From Halomonas alkalicola (lineage in GTDB: Bacteria > Pseudomonadota > Gammaproteobacteria > Pseudomonadales > Halomonadaceae): DNA of 64,000 bases. The position numbers and the translations under genes are program-made. The stretch spans positions 1,178,001 to 1,242,000 of the forward strand of contig NZ_CP131913.1 of NCBI RefSeq assembly GCF_030704205.1, written 5' to 3'. Below, one piece after another: positions 42,060 to 50,764 of the stretch (the first letter of the stretch is position 1; every line of letters starts with the position of its first letter). The notes below the pieces were generated by a model. That model was not told the DNA's origin and ran no database searches. It worked only from the letters and a program-made list of their open reading frames with translations.

Positions 42060-43723
42060 GCCTTACCCCCATCGCTTGCGGCGTCATCCCCAAGCCCCAG
42101 CGCGTCGGCCAGCAGCCGCTTCTGTGCTGCAGCCTCGTCCTGGCTGCCGAGGGCGGCCATCAGGCCATCGAGTTCGCGCAGGGCCTCGGTGAGCTCGCTC
42201 ATGGCTTCGGCGGCGAGCACGTCGGGCTCGGGCAGGTTCTCGGCGGCGAGGCTGTCGGCGTCCTTGAGCCAGGTGATATCCAGAGAATCGCCCTTGGTGT
42301 CGCGAATCCACTCGCGGCTGAACTTGCGCCAGCGCGAGGTCTGCAGCCGCTTTTCCATAACGACGGCCACCCCCGCATTGGCATCGTCGGCAGCGGAGGC
42401 ACTCTCTTCAACACTCGCAGTTTCGATCTGTTCGGCGCCGAAGCTCCAGTCGCCCTCCTTCCGGGCGGCCAGCTGCTCGCCCAGGGCGTCGCTGCCCGTG
42501 GGGCTGTAGCACTGTTCGAAGGGCTTGAGGTGGGCCTCGGTGAAGGGGGTGCGCTTGCCGAAGCTCGGCATGTTGGTGCGCAGGTCATAGACCCAGAGGT
42601 TGTCGGTGCAGCCCTCGTCCTGGTGCGGGTTCTTGGCGGTGCCGCGGGTGAAGAAGAGCACGTTGGTCTTCACGCCCTGGGCGTAGAAGATGCCGGTGGG
42701 CAACCGCAGCAGGGTGTGCAGGTGGCACTTCTCCATCAGGTCGCGACGGATCTCGGTGCCCTGCCCCGCCTCGAACAGCACGTTGTCGGGCAGCACCACG
42801 GCGGCGCGGCCGCCGGGCTTGAGCCCGCGGTAGATATGCTGCAGGAAGGCGAGCTGCTTGTTGCTGGTGCGGTAGGTGAGGTCGTCGCGGGTGATGCTGG
42901 CCTCGCCGCCCTTGGCGGTGCCGAAGGGCGGATTGGCGAGGATCACGTCGGCGCGGGGCAGCGCCTTGCCGGCCTCGCCCAGGGCGTTGCCCAGGTGCAC
43001 CACGCCCTCGTCATCGCCCTCCATGCCGTGCAGCAGGCAGTTCATCAGCGCCAGGCGCCGGGTGCCAGGCACCAGCTCGATGCCGACGAAGGCCTTGAGC
43101 TTCTGGAAGGCCTGGGCCCTGGCATCGAGATCGAAGTGATCATCGGTCTGCTGCTTGATGTAGGCATCGGCCGCGATCAGAAAGCCCGCGGTGCCGGCGG
43201 CGGGGTCCTGGATCACTTCGCCGGGCCGGGGGCGCAGGCAGCGCACCATGGCGTTGATCAGCGCGCGGGGCGTGAAGTACTGGCCGGCGCCGGACTTGGT
43301 CTCGTTGGCGTTCTTCTCCAGCAGCCCCTCGTAGAGGTCGCCCAGGCCATCCTTCTGGGCACTGAACCAGTCGATGCGGTCCAGGTCGCGGATCAGCTGC
43401 TCCAGGTGGCGCGGCTCGCGCAGGCGGGTCTGGGCGTCGGCGTAGATGGCGGCAATCAGCCGGTCGCTGCTCTTGGAGAGGTCGAGCAGCATCTGCTTGT
43501 AGTAGTTGAGCAGGGAAAGACCCGAGCGGCCGGTGAGGTCCGGCCAACGGGCGCCCTCGGGCAAGGCGTGGGCGTTGAGCAGCCCGGCCTGGGTGTTCTC
43601 GTACTCCATCTTGATGAACAGCAGCAGCACCAGCTCGGTGACGTAGTCGGAGTAGTTGATGCCGTCGTCGCGCAGCACGTCGCAGAGGTTCCACAGCTTC
43701 TGGACGATGTCGTTCTGGGTCAT
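42056..43723 (-). CDS. hsdM: Type I restriction-modification DNA methyltransferase subunit
   Basis: A 555-residue N6-adenine methylase. The HsdM N-terminal helical domain (LWNLCDVLRDDGINYSDYVTELVLLLFIKM) precedes motif I (IQDPAAGTAGFLIAAD) and the catalytic ANPPFGT. A C-terminal part with low-complexity Ala/Ser/Glu and TETA-type sequences follows. It methylates the host sites together with HsdS. Overlaps fic upstream and hsdS downstream by 4 bases each. Confidence 0.96.
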   Translation of the reverse strand: MTQNDIVQKLWNLCDVLRDDGINYSDYVTELVLLLFIKMEYENTQAGLLNAHALPEGARWPDLTGRSGLSLLNYYKQMLLDLSKSSDRLIAAIYADAQTRLREPRHLEQLIRDLDRIDWFSAQKDGLGDLYEGLLEKNANETKSGAGQYFTPRALINAMVRCLRPRPGEVIQDPAAGTAGFLIAADAYIKQQTDDHFDLDARAQAFQKLKAFVGIELVPGTRRLALMNCLLHGMEGDDEGVVHLGNALGEAGKALPRADVILANPPFGTAKGGEASITRDDLTYRTSNKQLAFLQHIYRGLKPGGRAAVVLPDNVLFEAGQGTEIRRDLMEKCHLHTLLRLPTGIFYAQGVKTNVLFFTRGTAKNPHQDEGCTDNLWVYDLRTNMPSFGKRTPFTEAHLKPFEQCYSPTGSDALGEQLAARKEGDWSFGAEQIETASVEESASAADDANAGVAVVMEKRLQTSRWRKFSREWIRDTKGDSLDITWLKDADSLAAENLPEPDVLAAEAMSELTEALRELDGLMAALGSQDEAAAQKRLLADALGLGDDAASDGGKA

Positions 43724-44880
43724 GAGGGGTCCTGATTGAGTATGTCGATGTAGGCCCGGTAGGCGAAGATCCGGTTGCGTTTCTGGCCGGTCAGCTCATG
43801 GACGATGCCAAGGGTGTCTTCGAGAGGGGTCAGCACACGCCCTACGGTGGCCGGCGTCAGCCCGGTGCGTTCACTCAAGTGGGCGACATTGGCGATGGGC
43901 TGCTGGAAGAGCGCGTCGAGCAGCAGCCCCGCCGAGCCGGCCTGGCGACCCAGCTCGCCGAGGCGCGCCTTGTCCTGCTCGCGCAGCTGGTTGAGCCGCC
44001 GAGCCGTTGCAACTGCCTGATTGGCAGTCTCGGCCACGGCGTCCACGAAGAACAGCAGCCAGGCCTCCCAGTCGCCGGTGACCCGTACCTGCTGCAGACG
44101 CTCGTAGTAGACCTGGCGATGCTTCTTGAAGAACACCGACAGGTATAGCAGGGGCTCGCTGAGGATGCCCGCTTCCACCAGGATCAGCGGAATCAGCAGA
44201 CGACCCAGGCGCCCGTTGCCATCCATGAAGGGGTGGATGGTCTCGAACTGCACGTGGGTCAGGGCGGCCTTGATCAGTGGGTCGGTGGCCTCGGGCATGT
44301 CGTTGATGAAGCGCTCCAGCGCCGCCCAGCACTCGGCCAGCCGATGAGGCGGCGGCGGCACGAAGACCGCCTCATCGGGGCGGTGCCCCCCGAGCCACAC
44401 CTGGTTGCTGCGAAACTCCCCTGGCATCCGATTGATGCCACGTCCGGACGTCATCAGCGTCGTGTGCATTTCCATCGCCACGCGATGGCTGATGGGGAAG
44501 CCCTCTCGGATGCGCTGCACGCCCAGCATCAGCGCATTCACGTAGCAGGAGACTTCCTGCACGTCGTCCATGGGTACGCCCGGCATACCCTCCATCTCGT
44601 AGAGCATCAGGTCGCTGAGCGAGGACTGGGTGCCCTCGATCTGCGACGACATGACGGCTTCCTTGCGTACATAGCTGTAGAGGAAGAGTGAGGCGTCGGG
44701 CAGCAGGGTGCTGATGGCGTCGAGACGGCCCAGCGCCAGCATCGCCTGATTGATGCGTCCCTGCAGCTTGCCGTCGAGCGCCAGCGCCGGCCGTGGCGGC
44801 AGCGGGTCGGGGATGAACGCCTGGCAGCGCACGCCGCCAGCGATGCTCTCCTCGTAGTGGCCTGTGAGTCCGCGTTCCAT
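43720..44880 (-). CDS. Fic family protein with C-terminal winged helix (class II Fic)
   Basis: A 386-residue Fic protein. The catalytic loop HPFMDGNGRLGR (His216 to Arg227) is complete, so AMP transfer is expected. The N-terminal inhibitory helix has Ser78-x3-Glu82-Gly83 in SSQIEGTQ, the class II arrangement, so the enzyme is autoinhibited. The C-terminus (~300-380) is a winged helix (ANVAHLSERTGLTPATVGRVLTPLEDTLGIV) able to bind DNA. Its stop overlaps the hsdM start by 4 bases, putting it at the head of the modification operon; the winged helix may bind the large inverted repeat just upstream and control this operon. Confidence 0.93.
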   Translation of the reverse strand: MERGLTGHYEESIAGGVRCQAFIPDPLPPRPALALDGKLQGRINQAMLALGRLDAISTLLPDASLFLYSYVRKEAVMSSQIEGTQSSLSDLMLYEMEGMPGVPMDDVQEVSCYVNALMLGVQRIREGFPISHRVAMEMHTTLMTSGRGINRMPGEFRSNQVWLGGHRPDEAVFVPPPPHRLAECWAALERFINDMPEATDPLIKAALTHVQFETIHPFMDGNGRLGRLLIPLILVEAGILSEPLLYLSVFFKKHRQVYYERLQQVRVTGDWEAWLLFFVDAVAETANQAVATARRLNQLREQDKARLGELGRQAGSAGLLLDALFQQPIANVAHLSERTGLTPATVGRVLTPLEDTLGIVHELTGQKRNRIFAYRAYIDILNQDPS

Positions 44881-44914
44881 GGGGGCTCCCTCTCACCGCT
44901 CGAAAGCGGGCCTG

Positions 44915-44983
44915 GGTAAAATAGCGTCGCGCCTTATTTTAAGTTACGCCTGAAATTAAAATAAGGCCTGCCGCTATTTTACC
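44915..44983. promoter_or_regulatory. 69-bp inverted repeat immediately upstream of fic
   Basis: Left arm 44915-44942 and right arm 44956-44983 are each 28 bases and pair at 25 positions around a 13-base centre. Outer parts read GGTAAAATAGCG and CGCTATTTTACC; inner parts TTATTTTAA and TTAAAATAA. It ends 35 bases from the fic start. The AT-rich arms in GC-rich DNA suggest operator plus promoter rather than a terminator. Confidence 0.7.
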
Positions 44984-45018
44984 TTCTCGCCGCTCTACGG
45001 GGGCCGTCGTGGCGATGG

Positions 45019-45070
45019 CATCGACATATCCAGGGGACCTGTCGAAAAAAACGGCTTTCTTGAACATGTC
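45019..45070 (+). repeat. 52-bp direct repeat, copy 1, between fic and hsdR
   Basis: Matches 45089-45140 at about 44 of 52 positions: CATCGACAT at the start, CCTGTCGAAAAAA in the middle, TTTCTTGAACATGTC at the end. The period is 70 bases. Confidence 0.8.
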
Positions 45071-45088
45071 CTCGAGACATGTCGACGC

Positions 45089-45140
45089 CATCGACATGTC
45101 CGCGCAACCTGTCGAAAAAATCGCATTTCTTGAACATGTC
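45089..45140 (+). repeat. 52-bp direct repeat, copy 2, reaching the hsdR stop codon
   Basis: Second copy; its last two bases fall in the hsdR stop codon. ACATGT palindromes recur in and between the copies (also GAGACATGTCGAC between them). Confidence 0.8.
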
Positions 45141-48100
45141 AGCTCGCCTCCCAGAGGGCATCGTTGAGGGCCTCGAGGACCTCGTCGAGGTGATGGTCGA
45201 GCACGGCATCCAGGCGCTGGATGCCCCCCTGCTCGGCGAAGCGCTGGTGAATGAAGTCGCGGTCGAGCACCACTTCGTGGGTGAGCTGCTTGGCCAGGCG
45301 GTCGAGCCACTTGCGCTGGGCGGGTGTCCAGCTATGCAGGGCGTAGATGCGCTGCATGGCGTCGCGCACCCGCTGCTCGAAGGGCACCAGCGCCTCGCCC
45401 AGGGCGGCACGGCGGATATGGCCGACGATGCTGGCAGCGATCTCCTGGTTGGTGGTGTTACGCCAGGCGCTCTCCAGCCGGGCCTCGCTGTAGCCGGCGC
45501 CGTCGAGCAGCAGGCGCACCTCCTTCAAGGTCTCGCGGGTGAGGTCCCGGGGGCGATTGACCACCACGCCCAGCGCCACCGAGTCGTTGAGCCGCTCGCA
45601 TATGAAGGCCTCGAAGCTCTCCAGGTAGTCGGCGGGCTTCTCGTGCACCCCGTAGCTCTGGGTGCGGCCCAGCAGCTCGTCGCTGCCTTCATAGATCAGC
45701 GGCAGACGCTCGCTGCCGAGCAGCGTCTTCACCTCGGCCACCTGGCCAAGCAGGCCGGCATGCTGGTGCAGGAAGCTGGCCGCGGCCCGGGGGCCCAGCT
45801 CGCGCAGGTGCTGGTGGAGCTTCTCCGGCGCCACGCCCCAGCTCTGCTCGAGGCTCTCCAGCTGCTGGCGCAGGTCGTCGCGCCCTTCGGCGTGCTTGGT
45901 AGCCTTGCGCATCACTCGCATCAGCATCTGGCTGTACTGGTCGAGGACGTCATCGGCGTGGCTCTCCCCGGCCGCCTGGCCGGGGGCCTCCAGGGCCCGC
46001 GCCAGCTGCGCCGGGTCGCTGAGCTCCTCGTGCAGCTGCTCCAGTGTCACGCCGGGGTCCTTGACCAGCGGCTGCATGGTGTTGACCTCGGCGAGCGCCG
46101 CATAGAGGTCCACCGGATCGTAGATGGTGAACACCGTCTTGCCGATCTCGTCGCAGCGGCGGGTGGCGCGGCCGATCATCTGCTCATAGAGGATGCGCGA
46201 CTTCACCCGGCGCAGGAACACCAGGTGGCAGATGCGCGGCACGTCGATGCCGGTGGTGAGCAGGTCCACGGTAATGGCGATATTGGGGTACTTGTCGTTC
46301 TTGTAGCGGCGGATCAGGTCGTCGACCTTGTCCGCCTTGCCGGTGATCTTGGCCACCGCGGCCTGGCGGTAGGCCTCGCCGTAGTGGGCGTGGAAGGCCT
46401 CGTCGAGCAGGCGCTTGACCATGTCGGCGTGCAGGTCGGTGGCGCAGAAGATCAGCGTCTTCTCCTCGCCGAAGGGGTCGAGCTCCCGGGCCAGCTGTTC
46501 GCAGATCACACGGTTGAACTCCGGCGCGATCACCCGCCGGTTGAAGGCCTCGATCTCGAAGTCGAGCTCGTCCTCCAGCTCGGCGCTCTCCACCTCGCCG
46601 GTGCGGGAATCGATCAGGCTGACCGTCTCGCCCTTCGCGAAGTGGATGCCCTTCTGGCTGAGCAGGGTCTCGTAGCGGATCGGCGGCTCGTGGTCGATCA
46701 GCCAGTCGTCGGCCACCGCCTCCCGGTAGGAGTAGGTGAAGACCGGCCGGCCAAAGATCTCGCTGGTGTGCTTGGCCGGTGTGGCGGTGAGCCCGATGCG
46801 CACGGCGTCGAAGTGGTCGAGCACGCGGCGGTAGCGGGAGAGATACTGGCCGGCGTCGCGGGTGGCCAGCTCCCCCTCGGTCATCTCCTGATCCAGGGTG
46901 TAGCCGCGGTGGGCCTCGTCCACGATGATGCAATCGTAGGCGTCCACCGGCGGCGGGGCGTCGGCCATGAAGAGCCGCCGCGCCATAGCCTGCACCGTGG
47001 CGACCTGCACCCGGGTCTCGGCCTCGGCGGCCATGTCGCCCAGGGTGGCGACGTTGTAGATCTGTGAAAGCGTGTGATTCTGCTCCAGCGGCGCCTCGTC
47101 GAAGGCGTCCTGGGCCTGCTGGCCCAGGGCGGTGCGATCCACCAGGAAGAGCACGCGGCGAAAGCGCTCGGTCTTCAGGAATCGGTAGATCAGGCCAATG
47201 ATGGTGCGAGTCTTGCCGGTGCCGGTGGCCATGGCCAGCAGCGCACGGGGCGCGCCCTCTTCCAGGGCGGCCTCCACGGCACGGATGGCGTTCTCCTGAT
47301 AGTCGCGCAGGCGCAGGTAGCCGAAGTCCTCCTCGCGCAGGCGCTGCTCGGCAAGGGCACGGCTGCGCTTGAGGCGGTCGAGCAGGCCCTCGGGGCTGTG
47401 GAAGTGCGGCAGCGCCCGGGCCAGGTTGCCGGGTTCGCGCACGTCGCGGAACCAGATGCCGGACTTCTCGGCCAGCTGCGGCAGATAGGGCCGGCCGTTG
47501 CACGAGAAGACGAAGGGCACATGAAAATGGCCCTCGGCGTCGTCGGGCCAGGCGACGGTGCGCCCCTCCTCCTCCCACGCCGGGGTGATGCCGCCGGCAA
47601 AGCCGCGCCGATCGAAGCCGCGGGCGTAACGCTCCGCCTGGGCGAGCTTGCCGGCCACGTCGATATTCTGGCGCTTGGCCTCCACCACGCCGATAGGCAC
47701 CAGCCCATGGAACAGCACGTAGTCGGCGCGCTGGCCGTTGGGCAGCTCCCACTCGGCGATGGCGAGGGTCCGGTCGGCCTCCGGGCGCACGCCCTTCTGC
47801 CAGGTGAGTTCCAGGGTATCGGCCTCCCAGCCGGCCTCCTGGAGCTGCTGGTCGATCAGCAGGCGGGTGAGCTCTTCATCCAGACCCAGTTGGGCGTTGA
47901 GCGCGCGGTCGGCCTGACCGACCCGCTGGCGCAGCGCCCGGGGCGGCTCGCTCTCGGCCCCCGTGCGAGCCTGCTCGGCCAGGCGCCGCTGGAACTCCCG
48001 CTCGCGGCGTTCGAGTTCCGCCTGCTGGGCCCGCGACTGCTCGGCCAGGGCGCGGGCCTCCTCGTCCATGGCCTCGGCAAGCTCGGCGTACTCCTGCTTC

Positions 48101-48675
48101 TCGCGGGCTTCCAGCTCGGCCAGCTGGCGCTGGGCATCGGCCTGCTCGGTGGCAGTGACCAGCTCGCCCTGCAGGCGCGCCATCTGGGCCTGGAGCTCGC
48201 GCAGCTCGCGGCTGGGGTCTTCCGGTGGACGAAAGGCGCCGGGCTTGAAGTCGGGGTCAGCGAAGGCGCGATGAAACCAGACCGCCAGGCTGCGGGCGAC
48301 CTTGAGTCCCTGGATCGCCTCGCGGTGCTGGGTGCGGAACTGGTGGGTGGCGCGGTTGCCTTCGATGCGCAGGGTGTGGAAGAGCTCACGCACGGTGGGG
48401 TCGAGCCCCAGGGCGCTGTCGATGCGGTAAAGGAGGTCGCGCTGGCCGGTACGCTCGTCCACTCCGATGCCCAGACGGGCAGCGATGTCCTGGGCCATGG
48501 CCTCGCCGAGCTGGCGCAGCTTGATCAGGGTGGTGTTGGGATCGTGACTGAAGGCGCGCTCGGCGCTGGCGGCGAGCTCGAGAAAGACCGGGTCGTGGCC
48601 GGTCAGAAAGGCGAAGTTGCCGCCGGCATCCTGCCCGGCGCTGCCGCCATCCCCGCGGCCTGGTGGTCCCTGCAT
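45139..48675 (-). CDS. hsdR: Type I restriction enzyme endonuclease/translocase subunit
   Basis: A 1178-residue HsdR. The N-terminal ~110 residues are a DUF4145-like helical domain (FLELAASAERAFSHDP, NRATHQF), then a long Glu/Ala/Gln coiled coil (~165-250). The nuclease site is seen in NGQRADYVLFHG with VGVVEAKRQNIDVAGKL type spacing (Asp, Glu-x-Lys). Helicase motifs: AMATGTGKTRTIIGLI (Walker A), IIVDEAHRGYTLD (DEAH), IGLTATPAKHTSEIFG and QMIGRATRRCDEIG. It is separated from fic-hsdM-hsdS by 258 bases of repeats, so it may have its own message. Confidence 0.95.
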   Translation of the reverse strand: MQGPPGRGDGGSAGQDAGGNFAFLTGHDPVFLELAASAERAFSHDPNTTLIKLRQLGEAMAQDIAARLGIGVDERTGQRDLLYRIDSALGLDPTVRELFHTLRIEGNRATHQFRTQHREAIQGLKVARSLAVWFHRAFADPDFKPGAFRPPEDPSRELRELQAQMARLQGELVTATEQADAQRQLAELEAREKQEYAELAEAMDEEARALAEQSRAQQAELERREREFQRRLAEQARTGAESEPPRALRQRVGQADRALNAQLGLDEELTRLLIDQQLQEAGWEADTLELTWQKGVRPEADRTLAIAEWELPNGQRADYVLFHGLVPIGVVEAKRQNIDVAGKLAQAERYARGFDRRGFAGGITPAWEEEGRTVAWPDDAEGHFHVPFVFSCNGRPYLPQLAEKSGIWFRDVREPGNLARALPHFHSPEGLLDRLKRSRALAEQRLREEDFGYLRLRDYQENAIRAVEAALEEGAPRALLAMATGTGKTRTIIGLIYRFLKTERFRRVLFLVDRTALGQQAQDAFDEAPLEQNHTLSQIYNVATLGDMAAEAETRVQVATVQAMARRLFMADAPPPVDAYDCIIVDEAHRGYTLDQEMTEGELATRDAGQYLSRYRRVLDHFDAVRIGLTATPAKHTSEIFGRPVFTYSYREAVADDWLIDHEPPIRYETLLSQKGIHFAKGETVSLIDSRTGEVESAELEDELDFEIEAFNRRVIAPEFNRVICEQLARELDPFGEEKTLIFCATDLHADMVKRLLDEAFHAHYGEAYRQAAVAKITGKADKVDDLIRRYKNDKYPNIAITVDLLTTGIDVPRICHLVFLRRVKSRILYEQMIGRATRRCDEIGKTVFTIYDPVDLYAALAEVNTMQPLVKDPGVTLEQLHEELSDPAQLARALEAPGQAAGESHADDVLDQYSQMLMRVMRKATKHAEGRDDLRQQLESLEQSWGVAPEKLHQHLRELGPRAAASFLHQHAGLLGQVAEVKTLLGSERLPLIYEGSDELLGRTQSYGVHEKPADYLESFEAFICERLNDSVALGVVVNRPRDLTRETLKEVRLLLDGAGYSEARLESAWRNTTNQEIAASIVGHIRRAALGEALVPFEQRVRDAMQRIYALHSWTPAQRKWLDRLAKQLTHEVVLDRDFIHQRFAEQGGIQRLDAVLDHHLDEVLEALNDALWEAS

Positions 48676-48758
48676 AGGTGGTACCCGTTCCCGGTTTGCC
48701 TGAGCGTGACTCCCCCGCTCTCCCGGCAGGGTGGGTCCGACATATCCTTAGCCTGCCA

Positions 48759-49238
48759 CTATTTCGGGGAGGGGGCCAGCGCCGGGCTGCCGGCGGTCTT
48801 GCGCACCAGAGCCATGGCGGCCTCCAGCTCGCGGGCGTTCTCCTCGAAGCGCTGCCGGCTCAGGGTCCAGCCCTGGGTGAGGTGCTCGCGCAGCACCCGG
48901 GTCGCCCACTGGCGGAAGCGGGTGCCTTGTGGAGACTTGACCCGATACCCCACCGAAATGATGACATCCAGATTGTAGTGCTCAATGCTCCGAGAGACCT
49001 TTCGCGCGCCCTCCTGCCGAACTATCCGGAATTTCCGGATAGTTGAATCACGCTCCAGCTCTCCTTCGGAATAGACGTTCAGCAGATGCTCATTAACGGT
49101 GCGGACATCCTTACCGAATAGCTCAGCCATCTGCCTTTGCGTCAGCCAGACGGTGCCCTGCTCCACGTCCAGCCGCACCTCGACCTGCTGATCGGCCTCT
49201 TGATAGATGACGATGGGTGCCTGGCTACTGGTGTTCAT
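48759..49238 (-). pseudogene. RhuM-like protein, C-terminally truncated
   Basis: A 159-residue open frame starting MNTSSQAPIVIYQ with the RhuM family pattern VRLDVEQGTVWLTQRQMAELFGKDVRTVNEHLLNVY, SIEHYNLDVIISVGYRVKSPQGTRFRQWATRVL. Full members are about twice as long and continue after the helix ARELEAAMALVRKTAGSP; here the chain ends abruptly with ALAPSPK. RhuM-like genes are frequent inside type I R-M loci, where this one lies directly before hsdR. It is probably a decayed accessory, though a short functional DNA-binding form cannot be excluded. Confidence 0.75.
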
Positions 49239-49390
49239 ATCCTGCTCCCTGAAGCTGCGGCCTACCCCTGCCTGAACTTGCCGATGGCCGTCCCGGCTGG
49301 CGGTCCCTGGCAATGCGTTCTGTGGATGCTACGCCGCGGTGTTGATGTGCGCCAATCACCGACGATGCCCCGCACCACCCGCTTCATCAT

Positions 49391-49418
49391 CAAAAAGCCC
49401 GGCACGCTGGCCGGGCTT
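49391..49418 (-). terminator. Rho-independent terminator of the alkene reductase gene
   Basis: On the minus strand AAGCCCGGC pairs with GCCGGGCTT around a 6-base loop and is followed by TTTTTG. It lies 26 bases after the reductase stop. Confidence 0.85.
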
Positions 49419-49443
49419 GCTACCTTCAGGGGCGGACGCCGAC

Positions 49444-50577
49444 TCAGCCGAGCCGGTCGTGGCCGTTATCGAGGAAGGGATAGTCGGTGTAGCCAGCCTC
49501 GGCACCACCGTAGAAGGTGCTATGGTCGGGCTCGTTGAGGGCGGCCCCCAGGCGGAAGCGCTCGGGCAGGTCGGGGTTGGCGATGAAGGGGCGGCCGAAG
49601 GCCACGGCGTCGGCGGTGTTGTCATCCAGGCGGGCCTGGGCGCGCTCGGCGTCGTAGTTGCCGCAGTAGATCAGCCCGCCCTTGAAGCGCTCGCGCATCT
49701 GCTCACGGAAGCCCTCGGGGAAGGTAATGTCACCACCGGCCCAGTTGGGCTCGTTGAAGTGGAGGTAGGCCAGGCCGCGACGGTTGAGCTCGTCGGCGAG
49801 GTACAGGGCCATCGCCTCGGGCTCCTCGTCGGTGAGGCCGAACAACTCGATGAAGGGGGTCAGGCGGATGCCGACCCGCTCGGGCCCGAACACCTCGGCC
49901 ACGGCGTCGACCACCTCCAGCGGGAAGCGCGCCCGGTTCTCGATGGAGCCGCCGTACTGGTCGGTGCGCCGGTTGGTGCCGGTGGCGAGGAACTGGTTGA
50001 GCAGGTAGGCGTTGGCGGCGTGGACCTCGACCATGTCGAAGCCGGCACGCTTGGCGCGCTGCGCAGCCTGGCGGTAGTCCTCGACGATGCCGGGGATCTC
50101 GTCGGTCTCAAGCGCCCGCGGCGTGCTGGTGGGGTGCGGCCCCGCCGTGCCGTCCTCGAACTCGACGAAGCATTCCGCCCCCTCGGCCTTGAGGGCGCTC
50201 GGTGCCACGGGCTGCTGGCCGTCGGGCTGGACCATCTCGTGGGAGACACGGCCGACGTGCCACAGCTGCAGGGCGATGCGCCCGCCCTTGGCATGCACCG
50301 CCTCGACGACGCCCTTCCAGCCGGCTTCCTGCGCGTCGGTCCAGATCCCCGGCGTGTAGACGTAGCCGCGGGCGGTGGGCGAGATATTGGTGGCCTCGCT
50401 GATGATCAGCCCGGCGCTGGCGCGCTGGCCATAGTAGATCTGCTGCAACCTGCCGGGAACGCTGTCCGGCGTGCGCGAGCGGGTCAGCGGCGCCATGATC
50501 ACGCGGTTGGGCAGGCTGAGGCTGCCCAGCTGCAGCGGGGTGAAGAGCCCGGGGTTGGAGAAGGATGTATCCGGCAT
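49444..50577 (-). CDS. Alkene reductase (Old Yellow Enzyme family, NemA-like)
   Basis: A 377-residue FMN-dependent ene-reductase. Family marks: LFTPLQLGSLSLPNRVIMAPLTRSR at the N-terminus (FMN contact), LQLWHVGRVSH (the W-H-V-G-R motif), the catalytic HAANAYLLNQFLATGTNRRTD (His/Asn pair) and the phosphate-binding VAFGRPFIANPDL. Such enzymes reduce activated double bonds, N-ethylmaleimide and nitro esters. The start at 50577 gives the usual N-terminus; the frame open to 50673 has no support. Confidence 0.93.
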   Translation of the reverse strand: MPDTSFSNPGLFTPLQLGSLSLPNRVIMAPLTRSRTPDSVPGRLQQIYYGQRASAGLIISEATNISPTARGYVYTPGIWTDAQEAGWKGVVEAVHAKGGRIALQLWHVGRVSHEMVQPDGQQPVAPSALKAEGAECFVEFEDGTAGPHPTSTPRALETDEIPGIVEDYRQAAQRAKRAGFDMVEVHAANAYLLNQFLATGTNRRTDQYGGSIENRARFPLEVVDAVAEVFGPERVGIRLTPFIELFGLTDEEPEAMALYLADELNRRGLAYLHFNEPNWAGGDITFPEGFREQMRERFKGGLIYCGNYDAERAQARLDDNTADAVAFGRPFIANPDLPERFRLGAALNEPDHSTFYGGAEAGYTDYPFLDNGHDRLG

Positions 50578-50764
50578 CAAGACGCCTCCAGATGAAGAGT
50601 GAATGGACGGGTATCCGTCGTCGCCCGACATCTTAAGCCTGTTAATGACTGCTGTCAGAAAGAGTGACGGCATCGACCGGATAGTCTGGGGCTATGACGC
50701 CCAGGCCGCCGGCCTGCCCCGCGGGCGTGATAGGATTTCCCGAAACGTGACCAAGGAGCGCGCC

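Noticed and set aside
44939..45410. Minus-strand frames across the fic-hsdR gap that repeat an MFKK/FFDR-like sequence
   Set aside because: The resemblance comes from the 52-bp DNA repeats; the 70-base period is not a multiple of three and no start signal is present.
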